From positions 1 through 64,000 of the forward strand of contig NZ_VNIP01000015.1 of assembly GCF_008370325.1 (NCBI RefSeq): a stretch of 64,000 bases of DNA, in the 5' to 3' direction. The translations under genes and the position numbers were made by a program. Below are positions 24,163-33,046 of the stretch, piece by piece. A model generated the notes under the pieces. That model saw only the letters and a list, made by a program, of their open reading frames with translations, made no database searches and was not told where the DNA came from. This DNA is from Martinezella tropici. GTDB taxonomy: Bacteria; Pseudomonadota; Alphaproteobacteria; Rhizobiales; Rhizobiaceae. Each line of letters opens with the position of its first letter. The first letter of the stretch is position 1.

Positions 24163-26865
24163 ATGGCAGAAAAACAGTTGGCGTATCGCGCAAGCGGAAA
24201 CGACGAGTTCTTTGCGGATGATGATCCGCTCGCAGAACTCGCTCGTATCGTAGGTTTTGAGCCGCGCTCTGCTGCTCAGGCAACTCCCGCGGCTCAACGG
24301 CAGGAGCCTGCCTTCAATCTCGAAGACGAGCTTCTTCGCGAATTCGAGCGGTACGATACGCCGCGAATGAGTCCGGCAAATGACATTTCCGTCCCGACGG
24401 AGCCGGTATCTCCTCCAAGCCAGGCTCCCGTCGAGCCGGTGCGGGTCGACCCGAAATTTGAGGAGCCTGCCCAGCAGGTTGCCGCTCCCATCAAGCCGAC
24501 GATCGGCGCTCGTGACCTGATCGACGAGCTGGAGATGTCGATTGCGCCTGCTCTGCAGCCGGCGCCGAAAGCTGCGCCCGTCGAACCGCCGGCGGTAGCT
24601 CCGGTCGCCAAGACGCCGCAATCCGCTGCCGCCACGATGCGGCTGCCGATAGCCAATTTCACGCTGGCAACCCCGGTTGCGCCGCGCGAGCAGCCGGCGC
24701 CTTCCATTGCGCCGCCGGTGCTGCAAGCCGCTCCCGCCGAAGCAATGTTCGACGAGGTGCCGAATTTTGAGCAGCTTGGCCCTGTCGAGCCTTTCACCGC
24801 CCAGGAACCGGCTTCGAAGCCGGTAGTGCCTGAGCCTGCTCCGGCTGTCTTCAAGGCACCCGAGCCGCCAAAGATCGCTAAGGCCGATCCCGCTGCGCTT
24901 GCCGCCGAGATCGATGCCCTGCTGGCCGATGTGAATCGATATCCGGTCCCTTCCAGGGCCGCCACGCCAGCCGAGCCGGCCTTCGGCGATTTCAGCGTTT
25001 CGTTTGACGAACAGTCGATGGCGCCGGCTGCATCTGTGCCGTCGCGTGAAGAGCCGAAGCCGATCGCCTTCGATACGGAAGATCCGTTTGCAGGTCAGGA
25101 TTTCGAATTCGATCTCGCCGATATCGAGATGGAACTTGCCGGTCTCGATTTTGCCGAAGCCGACAAATCCTCCAGTGCCCAGCAGCCGGCTCCCGCTGCC
25201 CCGGCGGTGGAGCCGATCATTTCCCGCGCAACGCCGGTTATGCCGGCGCCGGCCGCTCCTGCCGCTGCCGTCGTAGCGCCTCAGTCGATCCAAGCAGCGC
25301 CGCTGCCGATCTTGCCCGTCGCTCACAAGGCAGCCCCGGCGTTCGAGGTCGAACAGGCATTGCCTTTCGATCCCACAGAGATCTCGGAGACAGAGGATCG
25401 TGTCGAGACCTTCGAGGGCTCGCATGTTCCGCACCTGCCGCCGATCGAGCCGGAAGAGCCGGTCGTCGTTCCGCCGGAATATGATTTCGATCTCGATTCC
25501 GAGATGGCGAGCCTTCTGGGGACGCCCGCCAAGGAAGCGGCATCCGAGCCGATCAAGCCGGCTGCCGCTGCCGTACTGGGCGGTGCCGCCTCGTGGTCGA
25601 AGAATGCGGTTGCCCAGCCAGCTGCACCCGTTGCCAAGCAGCCCATCGAGGAGTTCGATGAGTTCGAGCGTGCGCTGGAAGAAGATTTCCGCCGCAGCTA
25701 CCGCGAAGCGTCCAGCCCCGTCGAGAACGTCGCCAGAATGACGCTGAACCCGGCCGCGGGCGGCCGCCGCCCTGTGCGCTCGATGCGCGGCATGGCGACC
25801 GCCGCTGCCGTCATCGTGGTTCTCGGTGTCGGCGCCTATGGCGCCTATAGCTGGATTCGCCATGGTGCGCCGATCTCCAGCTTCTCCGGCGAGCCGCGCG
25901 TGATCACCGCCGATAGCGACCCGGTAAAGGTCGCTCCGGAAAATCCGGGCGGCACCGTGGTCCCGAATCAGGACAAGGCCGTGTACGACCGCGTCGCGGG
26001 CGACAGCACTGCTGCGCCGAAGCAGAAGGCTCTCGTCTCCTCGAACGAGCAGCCTGTCGATGTCGTGCAGAAGACTCTGATACCGGAAGCGGTTTCTCCG
26101 GATGACGGCAGCGCCGATCAGGTCACGTCGACGCCTGTCGGCGAAACCGAGGACCCGCGCCTGTTGCCCAACCAGAACGGCGGAAATACCGATGTTGCCG
26201 CCAATGGCGACGATCAGGTCCCGGCTGTTTCGCCGCGCAAGGTCCGCACGATGATCGTCAAGCCGGATGGCTCGCTGGTTCCGCGTGACGAGCCGGCCGT
26301 CGATACGACGACGACCGCCGTCGCGAAGCCTGCGAACAATCCGGTCGCATCGACCGCTCCGCGCCCGTCTCAAGCAAATACGCCGGCAGCGGCCCAGCCC
26401 GATAGTGGCAATGCCGCCAGCGCCGAAAGCACGCCGATCCGCGTCGTCAAGACGAACCCGGTTCCGACGGCACGTCCCGAACCGGCCGCCAAGGCCAATA
26501 CGGCTGCTCCGGCCCAGGAAGCTCAAGCTCAAGCTCAAGCTCAGCCCAAGGCCCAGTCGAAGCAGGTCGCATCGGCAAGCCCTGCTGCGGCAGCGCCGGC
26601 TACAGGCTCTACCGCAAGCGGCGGCGCTTATGGTGTCCAGATTGCCTCGCTGCCGACGGAGGCCGATGCACAGAAGTCGCAGGCAAACCTCAAGGTGAAG
26701 TTCGCCGGTGTCATCGGCAACCATCCGCTTGAGATCCGCAAGGCCGATATCGCCGGCAAGGGCACCTACTATCGCGTCCGCGTCGTCGCCGGCTCGAAGG
26801 ATGAGGCCGCAGCCATCTGCACGCGCTATCGCGCCGCCGGCGGCACCTGCCTGATCTCGAAGTAA
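24163..26865 (+). CDS. Large SPOR-domain membrane protein
   Basis: A 900-residue protein, Pro/Ala/Glu-rich. Residues 1-540 form a low-complexity, probably cytoplasmic region with short acidic conserved blocks (DDPLAELARIVGF, RDLIDELEMSI, FDLADIEMELAGLDF). A single transmembrane helix (about 542-566) is followed by a periplasmic disordered linker, with a short AQAQAQAQ repeat, and a C-terminal SPOR domain (about 822-900: GAYGVQIASLPTEADAQ ... YYRVRVVAG). SPOR domains bind denuded septal peptidoglycan, so a division-site role is likely. It lies between argS and nagZ. Start at 24163 (MAEKQLAYR); a TTG six codons earlier is possible. Confidence 0.88.
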   Translation: MAEKQLAYRASGNDEFFADDDPLAELARIVGFEPRSAAQATPAAQRQEPAFNLEDELLREFERYDTPRMSPANDISVPTEPVSPPSQAPVEPVRVDPKFEEPAQQVAAPIKPTIGARDLIDELEMSIAPALQPAPKAAPVEPPAVAPVAKTPQSAAATMRLPIANFTLATPVAPREQPAPSIAPPVLQAAPAEAMFDEVPNFEQLGPVEPFTAQEPASKPVVPEPAPAVFKAPEPPKIAKADPAALAAEIDALLADVNRYPVPSRAATPAEPAFGDFSVSFDEQSMAPAASVPSREEPKPIAFDTEDPFAGQDFEFDLADIEMELAGLDFAEADKSSSAQQPAPAAPAVEPIISRATPVMPAPAAPAAAVVAPQSIQAAPLPILPVAHKAAPAFEVEQALPFDPTEISETEDRVETFEGSHVPHLPPIEPEEPVVVPPEYDFDLDSEMASLLGTPAKEAASEPIKPAAAAVLGGAASWSKNAVAQPAAPVAKQPIEEFDEFERALEEDFRRSYREASSPVENVARMTLNPAAGGRRPVRSMRGMATAAAVIVVLGVGAYGAYSWIRHGAPISSFSGEPRVITADSDPVKVAPENPGGTVVPNQDKAVYDRVAGDSTAAPKQKALVSSNEQPVDVVQKTLIPEAVSPDDGSADQVTSTPVGETEDPRLLPNQNGGNTDVAANGDDQVPAVSPRKVRTMIVKPDGSLVPRDEPAVDTTTTAVAKPANNPVASTAPRPSQANTPAAAQPDSGNAASAESTPIRVVKTNPVPTARPEPAAKANTAAPAQEAQAQAQAQPKAQSKQVASASPAAAAPATGSTASGGAYGVQIASLPTEADAQKSQANLKVKFAGVIGNHPLEIRKADIAGKGTYYRVRVVAGSKDEAAAICTRYRAAGGTCLISK

Positions 26866-26885
26866 GGATCGGATACGGAACTGAT

Positions 26886-26919
26886 GAAAACGGCGGGCAT
26901 CGGCTCGCCGTTTTCGTTT
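26886..26919 (+). terminator. Terminator between the SPOR gene and nagZ
   Basis: A perfect 10-bp stem GAAAACGGCG / CGCCGTTTTC with a 10-base loop is followed by GTTTG. The A/T-rich stem base can serve as the U-tract. Confidence 0.65.
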
Positions 26920-26991
26920 GAAATGTGCTGTTCCTGTGTATCTCCGCTTGACGTCACTCGCATTTCCCGGCGCAAGCCTTATGATTCGGAT

Positions 26992-28005
26992 ATGACCGAA
27001 TCGAAATCCATGATCCTCGGCTGTAGCGGCCACTCCATCACGCCCGAAGAGCGATCCTTCTATCAGGGGGAGCAGCCATGGGGCTTTATCCTGTTCGGAC
27101 GTAATATTTCAGAGCCGGCGCAGATTGCCGATCTCGTTGCGTCCCTGCGTGACAGCGTCGGGCGCGATGCTCCTGTTTTTATCGATCAGGAGGGCGGCAG
27201 GGTGCAGCGCATCCGCCCGCCGATCCTGCCGCATTACCCCTCGGGGCAGGCACTTGGCGATATCTACCGTCAGGATCGTGAACGCGGCCTGCGTGCCGCC
27301 TGGCTGATGTCGAGGCTGCACGCCTTCGATTTGCTGAAGTTCGGGATCAATGTCGATTGCCTGCCGGTGCTGGACGTGCCTGTGGAGGGATCGAGCAATG
27401 TCATCGGCAATCGTGCCTATGGCGGCGATCCGGTGACGGTGACGGAGATGGGACGCGCGGCGGCGGACGGCCTGAAAGCCGGCGGCGTGCTGCCCGTCAT
27501 GAAGCACATGCCCGGCCACGGGCGCGGCTTTGCGGATTCGCATCACGAATTGCCGGTCGTCTCGGTGCCGCTTGCGGAGCTGGAGGCGCATGATTTCGCA
27601 CCCTTCGTCGCACTCAAGGACGAGCTGATGGCGATGACATGCCACGTCGTCTTCACCGATATCGATCCGGAGAACCCGGCCACGACCTCGCGCAAGGTGA
27701 TCGAGGAGATTATCCGCGGGCATATCGGCTTCCAGGGGCTGCTCCTGTCGGACGATACCTCGATGAATGCCCTGAAAGGCACGATCGGCGAGCGCGCGGC
27801 AAATATTATTGCGGGCGGATGCGATATCGTGCTGCATTGCAATGGCGTTATGGACGAGATGCAGCAGGTCGTGCGCAATGTTCCCGTCCTGGCGGGCGCA
27901 TCGCTGACAAGGGTCAAGGCGGTCGAGGCGGCATTCGGCAGAAATGATGGCGCTAATGAAGCCTCTATTCGGGCAGAATTCGACGCGATGTTCGCAGTGG
28001 CGTAA
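26992..28005 (+). CDS. nagZ: Beta-N-acetylhexosaminidase (GH3)
   Basis: A 337-residue cytoplasmic GH3 enzyme. The start at 26992 (MTESKSMILGCSG) gives the family length. Conserved pieces: FIDQEGGRVQRIRPP (substrate loop), VLDVPVEG, the KHMPGHGRGFADSHHELP catalytic loop (about residues 170-187, with the His and Asp of the NagZ dyad) and LLLSDDTSMNAL with the nucleophile Asp. It removes GlcNAc from muropeptides during wall recycling, the pathway that can feed AmpG/AmpR signalling. It leads directly into scpA. Confidence 0.95.
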   Translation: MTESKSMILGCSGHSITPEERSFYQGEQPWGFILFGRNISEPAQIADLVASLRDSVGRDAPVFIDQEGGRVQRIRPPILPHYPSGQALGDIYRQDRERGLRAAWLMSRLHAFDLLKFGINVDCLPVLDVPVEGSSNVIGNRAYGGDPVTVTEMGRAAADGLKAGGVLPVMKHMPGHGRGFADSHHELPVVSVPLAELEAHDFAPFVALKDELMAMTCHVVFTDIDPENPATTSRKVIEEIIRGHIGFQGLLLSDDTSMNALKGTIGERAANIIAGGCDIVLHCNGVMDEMQQVVRNVPVLAGASLTRVKAVEAAFGRNDGANEASIRAEFDAMFAVA

Positions 28006-28037
28006 AACCGGACTTCGAGGAACGGACGGGTGACAGA

Positions 28038-28877
28038 GTGAGCGGCAGCACGGACAAACTTCAGCAGGCGGCAACGCCGATGGACAAGCTCTGGCAGGAG
28101 GGTGAGACGCAGCGCGGCTCGCACGAGCCGTCGCTTGTCGTCGACCTTGCCGGCTTTGAAGGACCGCTCGATCTGCTGCTGCATCTGGCGCGCACCCAGA
28201 AGGTCGATCTGTCCCGCATTTCCGTTCTGGCGCTTGCCGAGCAATATCTTCAGTTCATCGAAAGCGCCCGCCGCATTCGCATCGAACTCGCGGCCGATTA
28301 TCTCGTCATGGCCGCATGGCTCGCCTATCTGAAATCCAAGCTGCTGATCCCGCAGCAAAGCAAGGAAGACGGCCCGACGGGCGAGGAGATGGCCGCAACG
28401 CTGGCTTTCCGCCTGAAGCGCCTGGAAGCCATGCGCGACGCGGCCACCGACCTCGTCAATCGCAATCGTCTCGGTCGGGATATCTTTGCGCGTGGCGCAC
28501 CGGAACATATTCCCGATAGGCGCCAATCCGCCTTCGATGCCAGCCTCTATGATCTTCTGACGGCCTATGCCAGCCTGCGTCAGCGTCAAGCGGTGACCCA
28601 GGTGACGATCGAGAAGCGCCGCGTCTGGTCGCTCGCCGATGCCCGCGTCATTCTCGACCGGATGATCGGCGAAATCACCGATTGGACGGCATTGGAACAT
28701 TATCTGCTGAGCTACATGACGACTGCCAGCGATCGCGTAACGGCCATCGCCAGCGCGTTTGCGGCCTCGCTCGAACTGGTGCGCGAGGGGCAGCTGGAAA
28801 TTCGCCAGGAAGGCGCGTTTCAGCCGCTCTATATGCGGCGCGGGCCGAAGCATTCGTCGCTGGAAGCGGCGGAATAG
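28038..28877 (+). CDS. scpA: Segregation and condensation protein A
   Basis: A 279-residue kleisin. The GTG start at 28038 gives MSGSTDKLQQ; an ATG at 28080 is an alternative. Kleisin features: VDLAGFEGPLDLLLHLARTQKVDL (N-terminal SMC-neck helix) and the C-terminal winged helix ending QPLYMRRGP. With ScpB and SMC it forms the bacterial condensin that organises and segregates the chromosome. It is followed by scpB after 13 bases; the nagZ-scpA-scpB-tat order is common in rhizobia. Confidence 0.93.
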   Translation: MSGSTDKLQQAATPMDKLWQEGETQRGSHEPSLVVDLAGFEGPLDLLLHLARTQKVDLSRISVLALAEQYLQFIESARRIRIELAADYLVMAAWLAYLKSKLLIPQQSKEDGPTGEEMAATLAFRLKRLEAMRDAATDLVNRNRLGRDIFARGAPEHIPDRRQSAFDASLYDLLTAYASLRQRQAVTQVTIEKRRVWSLADARVILDRMIGEITDWTALEHYLLSYMTTASDRVTAIASAFAASLELVREGQLEIRQEGAFQPLYMRRGPKHSSLEAAE

Positions 28878-28890
28878 GACAGGGACGAGC

Positions 28891-29607
28891 GTGAACGAGC
28901 CGGACGACGAGCATATGGAACCCGAGGCGGAAACGCTTGAGATCGACGAGCGCCGGTTGAGCGATGCCGAGCGGATCGCTGAAGCGCTGGTTTTCGCCTC
29001 GGCCCAGCCGGTCTCGGAGGCTTTCATTGCGGAGCGTGTGGCGCATGGCGTCGATATTCCCGCCATCATGCAGAAGCTCAAGGCCGATTACGCCATGCGC
29101 GGCGTCAATCTCGTGCAGGTGGACGGAGCCTGGGCCTTCCGTACGGCTGCGGATCTCTCCTTCGTGATCCGGCGCGACGAGAGCGAGGTGCGCAAGCTGT
29201 CGCGCGCTGCGCTGGAGGTGCTGGCCATCATTGCGTATCACCAGCCGGTGACGCGCGCCGAAATCGAAGACATCAGGGGTGTGCAGACCTCCAGGGGCAC
29301 GCTCGACGTGCTGATGGAGGCCGGCTGGGTTCGCTTTCGTGGCCGCCGCCGGACGCCGGGGCGGCCGGTCACGCTCGGCACGACACGCGATTTCCTCGAT
29401 CATTTCGGCCTGGAGGAGCTGCGCGACCTGCCCGGTCTCGAAGAATTGAAGGGGGCAGGGCTGTTGTCTGGTCGGATTCCGGCCAATTTCAACATTCCGT
29501 CGCCCTTGATGAACGATGAGCTGACCGAAGACGAGGATCCGATTACCCAGATGGATCTGGAAGAGCTTGGGATACTGCCGCCGAGTGGCGCAAATTCCAG
29601 CGATTGA
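28891..29607 (+). CDS. scpB: Segregation and condensation protein B
   Basis: A 238-residue protein. The GTG start at 28891 has an AGGGACGA ribosome site and gives MNEPDDEHMEPEAE. The tandem winged-helix pair is seen as RIAEALVFASAQPVSE and ALEVLAIIAYHQPVTRAEIEDIRG, with GRRRTPGRPVTLGTT and FGLEELRDLPGLEEL of the second domain. It binds ScpA in the condensin complex. The C-terminal 35 residues are acidic. A 245-base gap without genes separates it from tatA. Confidence 0.95.
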   Translation: MNEPDDEHMEPEAETLEIDERRLSDAERIAEALVFASAQPVSEAFIAERVAHGVDIPAIMQKLKADYAMRGVNLVQVDGAWAFRTAADLSFVIRRDESEVRKLSRAALEVLAIIAYHQPVTRAEIEDIRGVQTSRGTLDVLMEAGWVRFRGRRRTPGRPVTLGTTRDFLDHFGLEELRDLPGLEELKGAGLLSGRIPANFNIPSPLMNDELTEDEDPITQMDLEELGILPPSGANSSD

Positions 29608-29852
29608 GCCATTTGGTGACCGTTGGAACGGGTTGCTGCTCTCTCCGTAAATTTTCACGAAACCACCGGCAAAGTCTCTCTTTCGCCATCAGTGGATGCG
29701 AATATACAAATTATCCTCTCGACTTGGAGACGCTTGGTCGCCCGCATGGGCGTTCGTCATCCCGATATGCGTGGATGCAGTAAATTTTGGTGTTTGAAAA
29801 ACATCCGCAAACGTCTTACATCGGAAAGACACTGTAATTGGGAGTTAAAGCA

Positions 29853-30056
29853 ATGGGTTCTCTAAGCATATGGCACTGGCTCATCGTCCTGGCCATCGCG
29901 CTTTTGTTGTTCGGCCGTGGAAAGATCCCGGAGCTGATGGGTGATGTCGCCAAGGGCATCAAGAGCTTCAAGAAGGGCATGAACGACGACGAAGATACGT
30001 CGTCGACGCAGGCGACGTCCCGCACGGTCGAGCATAAGGCTGACGAAACGAAGTAA
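29853..30056 (+). CDS. tatA: Twin-arginine translocase subunit TatA
   Basis: A 67-residue protein. The start at 29853 has a GGGAG site and gives MGSLSIWHWLIVLAIALLLF, the single membrane helix, followed by the FGRGKIPELMGDVAKGIKSF hinge and amphipathic helix of TatA. A charged tail follows. It multimerises to form the transport pore for folded proteins. First of tatABC. Confidence 0.96.
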   Translation: MGSLSIWHWLIVLAIALLLFGRGKIPELMGDVAKGIKSFKKGMNDDEDTSSTQATSRTVEHKADETK

Positions 30057-30111
30057 TCATGTCGGGCAGGCGCCAAGCTGAGAGGCTTGCCGTTGGCCCA
30101 GGAGCCTTTGC

Positions 30112-30822
30112 ATGTTCGATATAGGCTGGTCCGAGCTGGTGGTTATTGCCGTCGTGGCCTTGGTGGTGATCGGCCCCAAGGAATTGCCGGCGACCTTGCG
30201 GACAATTGGCAAGATGACGGCTCGGGCAAGGAAGGTCGCTGGCGAATTCCGCGCCCAGTTTGACGAGGCCATGCGCGAGGCGGAACTGGACGACGTGCGC
30301 CAGACGATCGCCGACGCCCAGAAGCTCAATCCGGTCAACTCGCTGCGGGAGGCGATGAACCCGCTGCGCGAGATGGGCAACGAGATAAAGGCCGATCTGC
30401 AGCGCGCAACTAGCACCGACAAGGCCGCACCTGCCGCAACACCCTTGCCATCCGAGCCGGTCCCGGGCGTTTCGTCCGGCTTGCCGGAGGCACTGTCGGC
30501 CACATCGGCGTCGAACAATCCGAGCCCGGTGGTAGTACCCGCTCCACAGCCATCCGCTGTTGCAGGCGAGGCGGTGGCAAGTGCAGTCGTTGAAAAGCCG
30601 AAGGCCGTGCGCAAGCCGCGTCCGAAGCCGGTTGCCAAGACTGACGATGTTGCGGCCGCCGCCGTCCAGACGCCCGTCGTGACGGAAAAGCCAAAACGGG
30701 CCCCGCGCAAAGTCGCGACCGCTGCTGCCGTAGAGAAGGCGCCTCCAGCTCCCAGGAAGCGCCCGACTGCTACCGCCAGCAAGGCGACGCCTAAAACGCC
30801 CAAGAAGAAGGACCAGGCATGA
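30112..30822 (+). CDS. tatB: Twin-arginine translocase subunit TatB
   Basis: A 236-residue protein. MFDIGWSELVVIAVVALVVIGPKELPATLRTIGKM is the TatB membrane helix, Gly-Pro hinge and amphipathic helix, shown here in two overlapping parts: MFDIGWSELVVIAVVALVV and IGPKELPATLRT. The last 100 residues are a basic Pro/Ala/Lys-rich tail, longer than in enterics but usual in rhizobia. It receives Tat signal peptides with TatC. Its stop overlaps the tatC start (ATGA). Confidence 0.95.
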   Translation: MFDIGWSELVVIAVVALVVIGPKELPATLRTIGKMTARARKVAGEFRAQFDEAMREAELDDVRQTIADAQKLNPVNSLREAMNPLREMGNEIKADLQRATSTDKAAPAATPLPSEPVPGVSSGLPEALSATSASNNPSPVVVPAPQPSAVAGEAVASAVVEKPKAVRKPRPKPVAKTDDVAAAAVQTPVVTEKPKRAPRKVATAAAVEKAPPAPRKRPTATASKATPKTPKKKDQA

Positions 30823-31646
30823 CGGGTGATATCGATGATAAGCCGCAGCCGCTTATCGAACACCTTATGGAATTGCGCACGCGGCTCATCTGGTCGATCG
30901 TAGCCTTCTTCATCGCCTTCATCGGATGCTTTGCAGTTGCAAAGCATCTCTTCAACTACTTGGTCTATCCCTATAAATGGGCGGTCGAATGGGCTCATCT
31001 CGATCTCTCCAAGGCCGAGCTGATTTATACGGCCCCGCAGGAATTCTTCTTCACCCAGGTGAAGGTCGCCATGTTCGGTGCCCTGGTGATTTCATTCCCG
31101 ATCATCGCCGCGCAGATCTACAAGTTCGTGGCGCCAGGTCTCTATAAGAACGAGCGTTCCGCCTTTCTGCCATTCCTGATCGCGTCGCCGATCCTGTTCC
31201 TGATGGGCGCAGCACTCGTCTACTTCTTCTTCACACCCATGGTCATGTGGTTCTTCCTGAAGATGCAGCAGGCGCCAGCCGATGGTCAGGTGGGCATCGC
31301 GCTGTTGCCGAAGGTCTCGGAATATCTGAGCCTCATCATGACGCTGGTCTTTTCCTTCGGCCTCGTCTTCCAGCTTCCCGTCATCACGACGCTTTTGGCG
31401 CGCGTCGGCCTGCTGACGTCGACCTGGCTGGCGGAAAAGCGCAAATTCGCGATCGTTTTCGCCTTCATCGTTGCCGCTGTGCTGACGCCGCCGGATCCGA
31501 TGTCCCAGATCGGCCTTGCACTGCCGACGATCCTTCTCTACGAGATTTCCATCTACGCGGCGCGACTCGTGGAACGCCAGCGTACCCGGCAAGCGCTTGA
31601 AGAGACTGGCGGGACTTCCGAGATCACCAAGACGGATAACGTCTAG
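30819..31646 (+). CDS. tatC: Twin-arginine translocase subunit TatC
   Basis: A 275-residue protein with six membrane helices. Family motifs: LIEHLMELRTRLIWS at the N-terminus, TAPQEFFFTQVKVA, the periplasmic FVAPGLYKNER block and AVLTPPDPMSQIGLALP. It recognises the twin-arginine motif. Translation is coupled to tatB by a 4-base overlap. Confidence 0.97.
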   Translation: MTGDIDDKPQPLIEHLMELRTRLIWSIVAFFIAFIGCFAVAKHLFNYLVYPYKWAVEWAHLDLSKAELIYTAPQEFFFTQVKVAMFGALVISFPIIAAQIYKFVAPGLYKNERSAFLPFLIASPILFLMGAALVYFFFTPMVMWFFLKMQQAPADGQVGIALLPKVSEYLSLIMTLVFSFGLVFQLPVITTLLARVGLLTSTWLAEKRKFAIVFAFIVAAVLTPPDPMSQIGLALPTILLYEISIYAARLVERQRTRQALEETGGTSEITKTDNV

Positions 31647-31692
31647 GCGAGGGGAGCCTCAGCTTCGTTTCCCAGGTATTTGCCGTTTCGAC

Positions 31693-31716
31693 CTCCGACC
31701 GAGACCTCGGTCGGAG
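31693..31716. promoter_or_regulatory. Near-perfect palindrome upstream of serS
   Basis: CTCCGACCGAG and CTCGGTCGGAG, 11-base arms, are separated by only AC. No T-run follows. The 2-base centre makes a stable RNA hairpin unlikely as such and suits a dimeric DNA-binding protein site, 31 bases before serS. The binding factor is unknown. Confidence 0.45.
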
Positions 31717-31747
31717 CTGTACTCATGTCAAACGACCTGGAACGAAG

Positions 31748-33031
31748 ATGCTTGATATCAGATGGATTCGTGAGAATGCCGAAGCTTTCGATGCAGCGCT
31801 TGCAAAGCGCGGTGCGGAGCCTCAGTCGCAAAGCCTCATTGCGCTCGACGAGAAGCGCCGCTCCATCATTCAGTCCGTCCAGGATATGCAGTCCCGCCGT
31901 AACGCCGCCTCGAAAGAGATCGGCGCGGCGATGGCGCAGAAGAACAACGAGATTGCCGAGAAGCTGAAGGCCGAAGTCGCCGACCTCAAGACCTCGCTCC
32001 CGGCTGCCGAAGAGGAAGAGCGCGCGCTGACGGCCGAGCTCCATGATGCGCTGTCACGTATTCCGAACATCCCGCTCGAGGATGTGCCCGTCGGCAAGGA
32101 TGAGCACGACAACGTCGTCAAGCATGTCTGGGGCGCGAAGCCGACCTGGAACCATGAGCCGAAGGAGCACTTCGATATTGGCGAAGCGCTCGGCTACATG
32201 GATTTCGAGCGTGCCGCCAAGCTTTCCGGCTCGCGCTTCACGGTGCTGACCGCGCAGCTTTCTCGCCTCGAACGGGCGCTTGGCCAGTTCATGCTCGATC
32301 TTCACACCAGCGAGCATGGCTATACCGAAGTCAGCGCGCCGCTGCTCGTTCGCGACGAGGCGATGTTCGGAACCGGCCAGCTGCCGAAATTTGCCGAGGA
32401 TTCCTTCAGGACCACGGACGGTCGCTGGCTGATCCCGACGGCGGAGGTTTCGCTGACCAATCTCGTTTCCGGCGATATCCTTGATCAAGAAAAGCTGCCG
32501 CTGCGTTTCACGGCCTTGACGCCGTCCTTCCGCTCGGAAGCCGGCTCTGCCGGCCGTGATACGCGCGGCATGCTGCGCCAACATCAGTTCTGGAAGTGCG
32601 AGCTGGTGTCGATCACCGATGCCGAAAGCTCCATTGCCGAGCACGAGCGGATGACGGCCTGCGCGGAAGAAGTGCTGAAGCGCCTTGGTCTGCACTATCG
32701 CGTCATGACGCTCTCGACCGGCGACATGGGCTTCGGCGCGCGCAAGACCTATGACCTCGAAGTTTGGCTGCCGGGGCAGGATACCTATCGCGAGATTTCG
32801 TCCTGCTCGGTCTGCGGTGATTTCCAGGCCCGGCGCATGAATGCGCGCTATCGCGGCAAGGACGACAAGAACACCAAGTTCGTTCACACGCTGAACGGCT
32901 CCGGCACCGCAGTCGGCCGGTGCCTGATTGCCGTTCTCGAGAATTATCTCAATGCCGATGGTTCCGTCACTGTTCCCGACGCACTGCTGCCATATATGGG
33001 TGGTGTGACAAGGATCGAGAAAGCAGCATAA
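31748..33031 (+). CDS. serS: Seryl-tRNA synthetase
   Basis: A 427-residue class II synthetase. The N-terminal tRNA-binding coiled coil spans about residues 28-105 (SIIQSVQDMQSRRNAASKEI and onward). Motif 2 is FRSEAGSAGRDTRGMLRQHQ, with FWKCELV after it; motif 3 is GTAVGRCLIAVLENY near residue 385. It charges tRNA-Ser and selenocysteine tRNA. surE follows after 15 bases. Confidence 0.97.
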   Translation: MLDIRWIRENAEAFDAALAKRGAEPQSQSLIALDEKRRSIIQSVQDMQSRRNAASKEIGAAMAQKNNEIAEKLKAEVADLKTSLPAAEEEERALTAELHDALSRIPNIPLEDVPVGKDEHDNVVKHVWGAKPTWNHEPKEHFDIGEALGYMDFERAAKLSGSRFTVLTAQLSRLERALGQFMLDLHTSEHGYTEVSAPLLVRDEAMFGTGQLPKFAEDSFRTTDGRWLIPTAEVSLTNLVSGDILDQEKLPLRFTALTPSFRSEAGSAGRDTRGMLRQHQFWKCELVSITDAESSIAEHERMTACAEEVLKRLGLHYRVMTLSTGDMGFGARKTYDLEVWLPGQDTYREISSCSVCGDFQARRMNARYRGKDDKNTKFVHTLNGSGTAVGRCLIAVLENYLNADGSVTVPDALLPYMGGVTRIEKAA

Positions 33032-33046
33032 TCAAGCGGTGGGGCG

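Noticed and set aside
24112..27033. 973-residue minus-strand frame opposite the SPOR gene
   Set aside because: Low-complexity Arg/Gly-rich translation with no motifs. The plus strand carries a clear SPOR protein with a membrane helix.
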